Below are positions 1 through 13,594 of a stretch of 64,000 nucleotides of DNA, one piece after another; the first letter of the stretch is position 1, and each line of letters starts with the position of its first letter. Source of the DNA: Chamaelirium japonicum (Eukaryota > Streptophyta > Magnoliopsida > Liliales > Melanthiaceae); the NCBI GenBank assembly GCA_947650365.1, contig CANTAL010000203.1, positions 62,001 to 126,000 on the forward strand. Reading direction: 5' to 3'. Made by a program: the position numbers and the translations under genes. The notes under the pieces are model-generated. The model saw nothing but the letters and a program-made list of their open reading frames with translations. It was not told the DNA's origin and made no database searches.

Positions 1-2769
1 GGGAATGAATTAGAATGGATCGTACGAATGAATTAGAATGGATCCACCGAATGAGTTAGAATGGATCATACGAATGAATTAGAATGGATTGTACGAATGA
101 ATTAGAATGGATTGTGTGAATGAATTAGAATGGATCGTATGAATGAATAAGAATGGATCGTACGAATGAATTAGAATGGATCGTGCGAATAAATTAGCAT
201 GAACCGTACGAATGTATTAGAATGGATCGTACATCAATTCTAATTCATTCATTTGATCCATTCTAATTCATTCGTACGATCCATTCTAATTCATTCATAC
301 GATCCATTCTAATTCATTCGTAAGATCCATTCTAATTCATTCGTACGATCCATTCTAATTCATTCGTACGATCCATTCTAATTCATTCGCACGAATGTAT
401 CCATTCTAGAAGGAATTAGAATGGATAGTATGAATGAATTAGAATGGATCGTACGAATGAATTAGAATGGATCGTGCGAATGAATTAGAATGGATCGTAC
501 GAATGAATTAGAATGGATCGTACGAATGAACTAGAATGGATACATTCGTGCGAATGAATTAGAATGGATCGTACGAATGAATTAGATTGGATCGTACGAA
601 TGAATTAGAATGGATCGTACGAATGGATTAGAATGGATCATACGAATGAATTAGAATGGATCGTGCGAATGAATTAGAATAGATCGAACGAATGAATTAG
701 AATGGATATATTCGAGCGAATGAATTAGAATAGATCGTAGGAATGAATTAGAATGATCATACGAATGAATTACAATGGATCGTATGAATGAATTAGAATG
801 GATCGTACGAATGAATTAGAATGGATCGTGTGAAAGAATTAGAATGGATTGTATGAATGAATTAGAATAGATCGTATGAATGAATTAGAATGGATATATT
901 CGAGCGAATGATTTAGAATGGATCGTACGAATGAATTAGAATGGATCGTACGATTCATTCTAATTCATTCGTACGATCCATTCTAATACATTCGTACGAT
1001 TCATGCTAATTCATTCGCACGATCCATTCTAATTCATTCGTACGATCCATTCTTATTCATTCATACGATCCATTCTAATTCATTCGCACAATCCATGTAA
1101 TTCATTCGTATAATCCATTCTAATACATTCGTATGATCCATTCTAACTCATTCGGTGGATCCATTCTAATTCATTCGTACGATCCATTCTAATTCATTCC
1201 CACGATCCATTCTAATTTATTCGTACGATCCATTCTAATTCATTCGTACGATCTATTCTAATTCATTCGCACGAATGTAACCATTCTAATTCATTCATAC
1301 GATTCATTCTAATTCATTCGTATGAGCTATTCAAATTCATTCGTACGATCCATTCTAATTCATTCGTACGATCCATTGTAATTCATTCATACAATCCATT
1401 TAGATTCATTCGCATAAATGTATCCATTCAAATTCATTCGTACGATCCAGTCTAATTCATTCGTACGATCCATTCTAATTCATTCACACGAATATATCCA
1501 TTCTAATTCTTTCGTACGATGCATTCTAATTCATTCGTATGATCCATTCTAATTCATTCGTACGATCCATTCTAATTCATTCGTACGATCCATTCTCATT
1601 CATTCGCACGAATGTATCCATTCTAATTCATTCGTACAATCCATTCTATTTCATTCGTACGATCCATTCTTACTCATTCGTATGATCCATTCTAATTCAT
1701 TCCTATGATCCATTCTAATTCATTCGTATGATCCATTCTAATTCATTCGTGCGATCCATTCTAATTCATTCGCACGATCCATTCTAATTCATTCATACGA
1801 TCCATTCTAATTCATTCATACGATCCATTCTAATTCATTCCTACAATCCATTCTAATTCATTCGCCCGATCCATTCTAATTCATTCATACGATCCATTCT
1901 ATTCGAATGGATCATGCGATCCATTCGAATTCATTCGCACGATCCATTCTAATTCATTCATACGATCCATTCTAATTCATTCATACAATGCATTCTAATT
2001 CTTTCACACGATCCATTCTAATTCATTCGTACGATCCATTCTAATTCATTAATATGATCCATTCTAGTTCATTCGTACGATCCATTCTAATTCATATGCA
2101 CAAAGGTATCCATTCTAATCCATTCATAGGATCCATTCTAATCCATTCGTACGATCCATTCTAATTCATTCGTACGATCCATTCTAATTCATTCGCTCGA
2201 ATGTATCCATTCTAATCCATTCGTACGATCCATTCTAATCCATTCGTACGATCCATTCTAATTCATTCGCATGAATGTAACCATTCTAATTCATTCATTT
2301 GATCCATTCTAATTCATTCGTACGATCCATTCTAATTCATTCGCACGATCCATTCTAATTTATTCATAGGATCCATTCTAATTCATTCGTACAATCCATT
2401 CTAATTCTTTCACACGATCCATTCTAATTCATTCGTACGATCCATTCTAATTCATTCATACAATCCATTCTAATTCATTCGTACGATCCATTCTAATTCA
2501 CTCATACGATCCATTCTAATACATTCATACGATCCATTCTAATTCATTTGCACGAATATATCCATTCTAATTCATTCGTACGATCCATTCTAATTCCTTC
2601 GTACGATCCATTCTAATTCATTCGTACGATCTATTCTAATTCATTCGCACGATCCATTCTAATTCATTCGTACGATCCATTCTAATTCCTTCGTACGATC
2701 CATTCTAATTCATTCGTACGATCCATTCTAATTCATTCGTACAATCTATTCTAATTCATTCGTACGAAT
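1..2769. repeat. 23/28-bp satellite, segment 1
   Basis: Tandem 23-bp monomers (core GAATGAATTAGAATGG, linker ATCGTAC) with scattered 28-bp variants carrying GATACATTCGTGC. Orientation blocks: F 1-231, R 232-408, F 409-951, R 952-2769. A 30-bp F patch is embedded in R at about 1897-1925. Monomers differ from each other mainly in the linker. No coding potential: a 23-bp period changes frame at every unit and the F strand carries TGA and TAG in the core. Confidence 0.97.
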
Positions 2770-5700
2770 GGTACATTCGTGTGAATGAATTAGAATGGAT
2801 CGTACGAATGAGTAAGAATGGATCATACGAATGAAATAGAATAGATTGTACGAATGAATTAGAATGGATCGTACGAATGAATTAGAATGGATCATATTAA
2901 TGAATTAGAATGGATCGTACGAATGAATTAGAATGGATACATTCGTGCGAATGAATTAGAATGGATCGTGCATGAATGTATCCATTCTAATTCATTCGTA
3001 CGATCCATTCTAATTCATTAATATGATCCATTCTAATTCATTCGTACGATCCATTCTAATTCATATGCACAAAGGTATCCATTCTAATCCATTTGCGGAT
3101 CCATTCTAATCCATTCGTACGATCCATTCTAATTCTTTCGTACAATCCATTCTAATTCATTCGCTCGAATGTATCCATTCTAATCCATTCGTACGATCCA
3201 TTCTAATCTATTCGTACGATCCATTCTAATTCATTCGCATGAATGTAACCATTCTAATTCATTCATTTGATCCATTCTAATTCATTCATACGATCCATTC
3301 TAATTCATTTGTCCGATCCATTCTAATTCATTCGCACGAATGTATCTATTCTAATTCATTCGCACGATCCATTCTAATTCATTCGTACGATCCATTATAA
3401 TTCATTCGTGAGATCCATTCTAATTCATTCGTACGATCCATTCTAATTCATTCGTACGATCCATTCTAATTCATTCGCACGAATGTATCCATTCTAGTTC
3501 ATTCGTACGATCCATTCTAATTCATTCGTACGATCCATTCCAATTCATTCGCACGATCCATTCTAATTCATTCGTACGATCAATTCTAATTCATTCGCAC
3601 GAATATATCCATTCTAATTCATTCGTACGATCCATTCTAATCAATTCGTACGATCCATTCTAATTCATTCGTCCGATCCATTCTAATTCATTGGCATGAA
3701 TGTATCCATTCTAGTTCATTCGTACGATCCATTCTATTTCATTCGTACGATTCATTCTTACTCATTCGTATGATCCATTCTAATTCATTCGGATGAATGT
3801 ATCTATTCTAATTTATTCGTACGATCCATTCTAATTCTTTCGTACGATCCATTCTAATTCATTCGTACGATCCATTCTAATTCATTCGTCCGATCCATTC
3901 TAATTCATTCGCACGAATGTATCCATTCTAATTCATTCGTATGATCCATTCTAATTCATTCTTACGATCCATTCTAATTCATTCGTAAGATCCATTCTAA
4001 TTCATTCGTACGATCCATTCTAATTCATTCGTACGATCCATTCTAATTCATTCGCACGAATGTATCCATTCTAGTTCATTCGTACGATCCATTCTAATTC
4101 ATTCGTACGATCCATTCTAATTCATTCGCACGATCCATTCTAATTCATTCGTACGATCAATTTTAATTCATTTGCACGAATGTATCCATTCTAATTCATT
4201 CGTACGATCCATTCTAATTCATTCGTATGATCCATTCTAATTCATTCATACAATCCATTCTAATTCTTTCACACGATCCATTCTAATTCATTCGTAGGAT
4301 CCATTCTAATTCATTCGCACTATCTATTCTATTTCATTCGTACGATCTATTCTTACTCATTCGTATGATCCATTCTAATTCATTCGCACGAATGTATCCA
4401 TTCTAATTCATTCGTACGAATCCATTCTAATTCATTCGTACAATCCATTCTATTTCATTCGTACGATCCATTCTTACTCATTCGTACGATCCATTCTAAT
4501 TCATTTGTAAGATCCATTCTAATTCATTCGCTCGAATGTATCCATTCTAATCCATTCGTACGATCCATTCTAATCCATTCATACGATCCATTCTAATTCA
4601 TTCGCATGAATGTAACCATTCTAATTCATTCATTTGATCCATTCTAATTCATTCGTACGATCCATTCTAATTCATTAGCACGATCCATGCTAATTCATTC
4701 GTTCGATCAATTCTAATTCATTAGCATGATCCATTCTAATTCATTCGTACGATCCATTCTAATTCATTCGCACGATCCATTCTAATTCATTCATAGGATC
4801 CATTCTAATTCATTCATACAATCTATTGTAATTCTTTCGCACGAATGTATCCATTCTAATTCATTCGCACAAATGTATCCATTCTAATTCATTCGTACGA
4901 ATCCATTCTAATTCATTCGTACAATCTATTCTATTTCATTCGTACGATCCATTCTAGTTCATTCGTACGATCCATTCTAATTCATTCGTACGAGCCATTC
5001 TAATTCATTCGTATGATCCATTCTAATTAATTCGTATGATCCATTCTAATTCATTCGTACGATCCATTCTAATTAATTCATACAATCCATTCTAATTCAT
5101 TCGCACGAATGTATCCATTCTAATTAATTCAAACGATCCATTCTAATTCATTCGTATGATCCATTCTTATTCATTCGCACGATCCAGTCTAATGGATTCG
5201 CACGATCCATTCTAATTCATTCGCACGAATGTATCCATTCTAATTCATTCATACGATCCATTCTAATTCATTCGTACGATCCATTCTAATTCATTCGCAC
5301 AAATGTATCCATTCCAATTCATTCGTACCATCCATTCTAATTCATTCGTACGATCAGTTCTAATTCATTCACAAAATCTACTCTAATTCATTCATACGAT
5401 CCATTCCAATTCATTCGCACGATCCATTCTAATTCATTCGTACGATCCATTCTAATTCTTTCACACGATCCATTCTAATTCATTCGTACGATCCATTATA
5501 ATTCATTCATACGATCCATTCTAATTCATTCGTACGATCCATTATAATTCATTCGCACAAATGTATCCATTCTAATTCATTCGTACGATTCATTCTAATT
5601 CATTCGCACGATCAATTCTAATTCATTCGTACGATCCATTCTAATTCATTCGTACGATCCATTCTAATTCATTTGTATGATCCATTCTAATTAATTCGTA

Positions 5701-5894
5701 TGATCCATTCTAATTCATTCGTACGATCCATTCTAATTCATTCATACAATCCATTCTATTTCATTCGCACGAATGTATCCATTCTAATTCATTAGTACGA
5801 TCCATTCTAATTCATTAATATGATCCATTCCAATTCATTCGTACGATCCATTCTAATTCATATGGACAAAGGTATCCATTCTAATTCATTCGCA
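2770..5894. repeat. 23/28-bp satellite, segment 2
   Basis: F 2770-2970, then a long R block 2971-5894 (about 2.9 kb), one of the longest uninterrupted orientation runs in the window. The entry junction near 2765 (TTCGTACGAATGG then TACATTCGTGTG) recurs near 13595, 19475, 20257 and 27037. Confidence 0.96.
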
Positions 5895-8512
5895 CGAAAG
5901 AATTAGAATGGATTGTATGAAAGAATTAGAATGGATTGTATGAATTAATTAGAATGGATCGTACGAATGAATTAGAATGGATCGTACGAATAAATTAGAA
6001 TGGATACTTTTGTCCGAATGAATTAGAATGGATCATACGAATGAGTAAGAATGGATCGTACGAATGAAATAGAATGGATTGTGTGAATGAATTAGAATAG
6101 ACCGTACGAATGAATTAGAATGGATACATTCGTGCGAATGAATTAGAATGGATCGTACGAATGAATTAGAATGGATCGTACGAATAAATTAGAATGGATC
6201 GTACGAATAAATTAGAATGGATACAATCGTCCGAATGAATTAGAATGGATCATACGAATGAGTAAGAATGGATCGTACGAATGAAATAAAATAGATTGTA
6301 CGAATGAATTAGAATGGATCCTACGTATGAATTAGAATGGATCGTGTGAATGAATTAGAATAGATCGTATGAATGAATTAGAATGGATCGTGCGAATGAA
6401 TTAGAATGGATCGTACGAATGAATTAGAATGGATAGATTCGTGCGAATAAATTAGAATGGATCATACGAATGAGTAAGAATGGATCGTACGAATGAAATA
6501 GAATGGATTATACAAATGAATTAGAATGGATACATTCGTGCGAATGAATTAGAATGGATACATTCGTGCGAATGAATTAGAATGGATCGTACGAATGAAT
6601 TAGAATGGATCGTACGAATGAATTAGAATTGATCGTACGAATGAATTAGAATGGATCGTACGAATGTACGATCCATTCTAACTAATTCGTAAGATCCATT
6701 CTAATTCATTCATACAATCCATTCTAATTCATTCGCTCGAATGTATCCATTCAAATCCATTCGTACGATCCATTCTAATCCATTCGTACGATCCATTCTA
6801 ATTCATTCTCATGAATGTAACCATTCTAATTCATTCATACGATCCATTCTAATTCATTCGTATGATCCATTCTAATTCATTCGTACGATCCATTCTAATT
6901 CATTCGCATGAATGTATCCATTCTAGTTCATTCGTACGATCCATTCTAATTCATTCGTACGATCCATTCTAATTCATTCATACAATCCATTCTAATTCTT
7001 TCACACGATCCATTCTAATTCATTCGTAGGATCCATTCTAATTCATTCGTACGATCCATTCTAATTCATTCGTACGATCCATTCTAATTCATTCGTAAGA
7101 TCCATTCTAATTCATTCGTACGATCCATTCTAATTCATTCGTACGATTCATTCTAATTCATTCGCACGAATGTATCCATTCTAGTTCATTCGTAAGATCC
7201 ATTATAATTCATTCGTACGATCCATTCTAATTCATTCGCACGATCCATTCTAATTCATTCGTACAATCCATTCTATTTCATTCGTACGATCCATTCGTAC
7301 TCATTCGTATGATCCATTATGGATACATTCGTGCGAATGAATTAGAATGGATCATACGAATGAGGAAGAATGGATCGTACGAATGAAATAGAATGGATTG
7401 TGCGAATGAATTAGAATGGATCGTAGAATGGATCAGAATAGATCGTGTGAAAGAATTAGAATGGATCGTTTGAATGAATTAGAATGGATCGTGCGAATTA
7501 ATTCGAATGGATCGTACGAATTCATTCTAATTCATTCATACAATCCATTCTAATTCTTTCACACGTTCTATTCTGATCCATTCTACAATCCTTTCTAATT
7601 CATTCGCACAATCCATTCTATTTCATTCGTATGATCTATTCTTACTCATTCGTATGATCCATTCTAATTCATTCGCACGAATGTATCCATAATGGATCAT
7701 ACTAATGAGTACGAATGGATCGTACGAATGAAATACGTACGAATGAATTATAATGGATCGTACGAATGAACTACAATGGATCGTACGAATGAAATACAAT
7801 AGATTGTACGAATGAATTAGAATGGATTCGAACGAATGAATTAGAATGGATACATTCGTGCGAATGAATTAGAATGGATACATTCGTGCGAAAGAATTAG
7901 AATAGATCGTATGAATGAATTAGAATGGATCCTATGAATGAATTAGAATGGATCGTGCGAATGAATTAGAATGGATCGTACGAATGAGTTAGAATAGATC
8001 GTACGAATGAAATAGAATGGATCGTACGAAGGAATTAGAATGGATCGTACGAATGAATTAGAATGGATATATTCGTGCAAATGAATTAGAATGGATCGTG
8101 CAAATGAATTAGAAAGGATCGTACGAATGAATTAGAATGGATCGTACGAATGAATTAGAATGGATCTTACGAATGAATTAGAATGGATCGTACGAATGAA
8201 TTAGAATGGATCGTACGAATAAATTAGAATGGATACATTCGTGCGAATGAATTAGAATGGATCGGACGAATGAATTAGAATGGATCATACGAATGAATTA
8301 GAATGGTTACATTCACGCGAATGAATTAGAATGGATCGTACGAATGAATTAGAATGGATCGTATGAATGAATTAGAATGGATCGTACGAATGAATTAGAA
8401 TGGATCAAATGAATGAATTAGAATGGTTACATTCATGCGAATGAATTAGAATGGATCGTACGAATGGATTAGAATGGATCGTACGAATGGATTAGAATGG
8501 ATACATTCGAGC
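5895..8512. repeat. 23/28-bp satellite, segment 3
   Basis: F 5895-6667, R 6668-7318, F 7319-7517, R 7518-7690, F 7691-8512. It contains the first copies of two recurrent flip junctions: R-to-F at about 7319 (CCATTATGGATACATTCG) and F-to-R at about 7517 (GTACGAATTCATTC). The junction at 5895 (CGCACGAAAGAATTAG) recurs at 17167. Confidence 0.96.
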
Positions 8513-11236
8513 GTACGATCCATTCTAATTCATTCGTCCGATCCATTCTAATTCATTCGCACGAATGTATCCATTCTAATTCATTTGTACGATCCATTCT
8601 AATTCATTCGTAAGATCCATTCTAATTCATTCGTACGATCCATTCTGATTCATTCGTACGATCCATTCTAATTCATTCGCACGAATGTATCCATTCTAGT
8701 TCATTCGTACGATCCATTCTAATTCATTCGTACGATCCATTCTAATTCATTCGCACGATCCATTCTAATTCATTTGTACGATCCATTCTAATTCATTCAT
8801 ACGATCCATTCTAATTCATTCGTACGATCCATTCTAATTCATTCGCACAAATGTATCCATTCTAATTCACTCGTAGTACGATCCATTCTAATTCATTCGC
8901 ACGATCCATTCTAATTCATTCGTACGATCCATTCTAATTCTTTCACACGATCCATTCTAATTCATTCGTACGATCCATTCTAATTCATTCGCACGATCCA
9001 TTCTAATTCATTCGTACGATCCATTCTAATTCATTCATACGATCCATTCTAATTCATTCGCACGATCCATTCTAATTCATTCATACGATCCATTCTAATT
9101 CATTCGCACGATCCATTCTAATTCATTCGTACGATCCATTCTTATTCATTCATACGATCCATTCTAATTCATTCGCACAATCCATTCTAATCCATTCTAA
9201 TTCATTTGTAAGATCCATTCTAATTCATTCGTACGATCCATTCTAATTCATTCGTACAATCCATTCTAATTCTTTCACACGATCCATTCTAATTCATTCG
9301 TACGATCCATTCTAAATCATTCGTGCAATCCATTCTATTTCATTCGTACGATCAATTCTAATTCATTAGAATGGATCGTACGAATGAATTAGAATGGATC
9401 ATATTAATGAATTAGAATGGATCGTACGAATGAAATAGAATGGATCGTACGAACGAATTAGAATGGATCGTACGAAGGAATTAGAATGGATCGTACGAAT
9501 GAATTAGAATGGATATATTCGTGCAAATGAATTAGAATGGATCGTATGAATGAATTAGAATGGATCGTACGAATGAATTAGAATGGATATATTCGTGCAA
9601 ATGAATTAGAATGGATCGTATGAATGTATTAGAATGGATCGTATGAGTGAATTAGAATGGATCGTACGAATGAATTAGAATGGATCGTACGAATGAATTA
9701 GAATGGATCGTGTGAAAGAATTAGAATGGATTGTATGAATGAATTAGAATAGATTGTATGAATGAATTAGAATGGATCGTACGAATGAATTAGAATGGAT
9801 CGTACGATTGAATTTGAATGGATACATTTGTGCGAATGGATCTAAATGGATTGTATGAATGAATTACAATGGATCGTACGAATGAATTAGAATGGATCGT
9901 ACGAATGAATTAGAATAGCTCATACGAATGAATTAGAATGAATCGTATGAATGAATTAGAATGGATCCACCGAATGAGTAAGAATGGATCATACGAATGA
10001 ATTAGAATGGATTGTACGAATGAATTAGAATGGATTGTGCGAATGAAATAGAATGGATCGTATGAATGAATAAGAATGGATCGTACGAATGAATTAGAAT
10101 GGATCGTGCGAATGAATTAGCATGAATCGTACGAATGTATTAGAATGGATCGTACGGATGAATTAGAATGAATCGTACGATCCATTCTAATTCAATCGTC
10201 CGATCCATTCTAATACATTCTCATAAATGTATCCATTCTAATTCATTCGTACAATCCATTCTATTTCATTCGTACGATCCATTCTTACTCATTCGTATGA
10301 TCCATTATAATTCATTCATACGATCCATTCTAATTCATTCGTACTATCCATTCTAATTCATTCGCACGATCCATTCTAATTCATTCATACGATCCACTCT
10401 AATTCATTCATACGATCCATTCTAATTCATTCGTTCAATCCATTCAAATTCATTCGCCCGATCCATTCTAATTCATTCATATGATCCATTCTATTCGAAT
10501 GGATCATGCGATCCATTCGAATTCATTCGCACGATCCATTCTAATTCATTGATACGATCCATTCTAATTCTTTCATACAATGCATTCTAATTCTTTCGCA
10601 CGATCCATTCTAATTCATTCATACGATCCATTCTAATTCATTCGTACGATCCATTCTAATTCACTCATACGATCCATTCTAATTCATTCGTACGTTCCAT
10701 TCTAATTCATTCGTCCGATCAATTCTAATTCATTCGGTCGAATGTATCCATTCTAATTCATTCGTACGATCCATTCTAATTCATTCGTAAGATCCATTCT
10801 AATTCATTCGTACGATCCATTCTAATTCATTCGTACGATCCATTCGAATTCATTCGCACGAATGTATCCATTCTAGTTCATTCGTACGATCCATTCTAAT
10901 TCATTCGTACGATCCATTCTAATTCATTCATACGATCTATTCTAATTCATTCATACAATCCATTCTAATTCTTTCACACGATCCATTCTAATTCATTCGT
11001 ACGATCCATTCTAATTCATTCGCACAATCCATTCTAATTCATTCGTACGATCCATTCTAATTCCTTCGTATGATCCATTCTAATTCATTCGTACGATCTA
11101 TTCTAATTCATTCGTATGATCCATTCTAATTCATTCGTACGATCCATTCTAATTCCTTCGTACGATCCATTCTAATTCTAATTCTATTCTAATTCATTTA
11201 TACAATCCATTCTAATTAATTTGCACGAATGTATCC
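8513..11236. repeat. 23/28-bp satellite, segment 4
   Basis: R 8513-9365, F 9366-10174, R 10175-11236. The flip at 10174 falls on the palindromic linker (AATCGTACGATCC). A 62-codon open frame at 10168-10356 is a chance product of the repeat. A small F patch lies at about 10488-10515. The segment ends abruptly in GC-rich non-satellite DNA. Confidence 0.96.
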
Positions 11237-11321
11237 GCGCCTCCACCACCTCCTCGCCCGGACGCCGGCCCAGGTCAGCCACCTGCCCCACTTCCCATTG
11301 TTCGCCACAAGATTCAAATCT
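11237..11321. other. GC-rich non-satellite filler at a satellite flip
   Basis: About 85 bp of unique-looking sequence, rich in C (for example GCCTCCACCACCTCCTCGCC) and ending near ACAAGATTCAAATC, with no resemblance to the 23-bp monomer. Satellite is in R orientation on the left and F on the right, so it sits exactly at an orientation change. No target duplication or terminal repeats are visible. It looks like filler DNA captured at a repaired break. The composition resembles GC-rich plant coding or retroelement DNA, but the source cannot be named. Confidence 0.8.
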
Positions 11322-13594
11322 ATCGTATGAATGAATTAGAATGGATCGTACGAATGAATTAGAATGGATACATTCGTGCGAAAGAATTAGAATAGATCGT
11401 ATGAATGAATTAGAATGGATCCTATGAATGAATTAGAATGGATCGTGCGAATGAATTAGAATGGATCGTACGAATGAATTAGAATGGATCGTGCTAATGA
11501 ATTAGAATTGATCAAACGAATGAATTAGCATGGATCGTGCTAATGAATTAGAATGGAATGTACGAATGAATTAGAATGGATCGTGTGAAAGAATTAGAAT
11601 GGATTGTATGAATGAATTAGAATGAATTCGTACGATCCATTCGAATTCATTCGCACGATCCATTCTAATTCATTCATATGATCCATTCTAATTCATTCGT
11701 ACGATCCATTCTAATTCATTCGCACAAATGTATCCATTCTAATTCATTCGTACGATCCATTCTAATTCATTCGCACGATCCATTCTAATTCATTCGTACG
11801 ATCCATTCTAATTCATTAGCACGATCCATACTAATTCATTCGTTCGATCAATTCTAATTCATTAGCACGATCCATTCTAATTCATTCGTACGATCCATTC
11901 TAATTCATTCGCACAAATGTATCCATTCTAATTCATTCATACGATCGATTCTAATTCATTCACACGATCCATTCTAATTCATTCGTACGATCCATTCTAA
12001 TTCTTTCACACGATCCATTCTAATTCATTCGTACAATCCATTCTAATTCATTCGCACGATCCATTCTAATTCATTCATAGGATCCATTCTAATTCATTCA
12101 TACGATCTATTCTAATTCTTTCGCATGAATGTATCCATTCTAATTCATTCGCATGAATGTATCCATTCTAATTCATTCGTACGATCCATTCTAATTCATT
12201 TGTACGATCCATTCTAATTCATTCGTACGATCCATTCTAATTCATTCATACAATCTATTCTAATTAATTCATACAATCCATTCTAATTCTTTCACACGAT
12301 CCATTCTAATTCATTCGTAGGATCCATTCTAATTCATTCGTACAATCTATTCTATTTCATTCGTACGATCTATTCTTACTCATTCGTATGATCCTTTCTC
12401 ATTCATTCGGACGAATGTATCCATTCTAATTCATTCGTACAATCCATTCTAATTCATTCGTACGATCCATTCTAATTCATTCGTCCGATCCATTCTAATT
12501 CATTCGCACGAATGTATCCATTCTAATTCATTCGTACGATCCATTCTAATTCATTCGTACAATCCATTCTAATTCATTCGTAAGATCCATTCTAATTCAT
12601 TCGTACGATTCATTCTAATTCATTCGTACGATCCTTTCTAATTCATTCGCACGAATGTATCCATTCTAGTTCATTCGTACGATCCATTCTAATTCATTCG
12701 TACGATCCATTCTAATTCATTCGCACGATCCATTCTAATTCATTCGTACGATCCATTCTAATTCATTCATACGATCCATTCTAATTCATTCGTACGATCC
12801 ATTCTAATTCATTCGCACAAATGTATCCATTCTAATTCATTCGTACGATCCATTCTAATTCATTCGCACGATCCATTCTAATTCATTCGTACGATCCATT
12901 CTAATTCTTTCACACGATCCATTCTAATTGATTCGTACGATTCATTCTAATTTATTCGCACGATCCATTCTAATTCATTCGTACGATCCATTCTAATTCA
13001 TTCATAAGATCCATTCTAATTCATTCGTACGATCCATTCTAATTCATTCACACAAATGTATCCATTCTAATTCATTCGTACGATCCATTCTAATTCATTC
13101 GCACGATCTGTTCTTATTCATTCGCACAATCCATTCTAATTCATTCGCACGAATGTATCCATTCTAATTCATTCGTACGATCCATTCTAATTCATTCGTA
13201 CGATCCATTCTAATTCATTCGTATGATCCATTCTAATTAATTCGTATGATCCATTCTAATTCATTCGTACGATCCATTCTAATTCGTTCATACAATCCAT
13301 TCTAATTCATTCGTACGATCCATTCTAATTCACTCATACGATCCATTCTAATACATTCATACGATCCATTCTAATTCATTTGCACGAATATATCCATTCT
13401 AATTCATTCGTACGATCCATTCTAATTCCTTCGTACGATCCATTCTAATTCATTCGTACGATCTATTCTAATTCATTCGTACGATCCACTCTAATTCATT
13501 TGTACGATCCATTATAATTCCTTCATACGATCCATTCTAATTCATTCGTACGATCCATTCTAATTCATTCGTACAATCTATTCTAATTCATTCG
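11322..13594. repeat. 23/28-bp satellite, segment 5
   Basis: F 11322-11625 then R 11626-13594. The junction at 11626 (GAATTCGTACGATCC followed by GAATTCATTCGCACG) recurs near 36130, 37797 and 43975. The distal R part carries the private variant CACGATCTGTTCTTATTC near 13108, also found near 18980, 19760 and 26570, which ties this block to later higher-order copies. Confidence 0.96.

Noticed and set aside
10168..10356. 62-codon ORF in the satellite
   Set aside because: Ile/His/Ser-rich translation of the 23-bp repeat in rotating frames; no start context, no domain.
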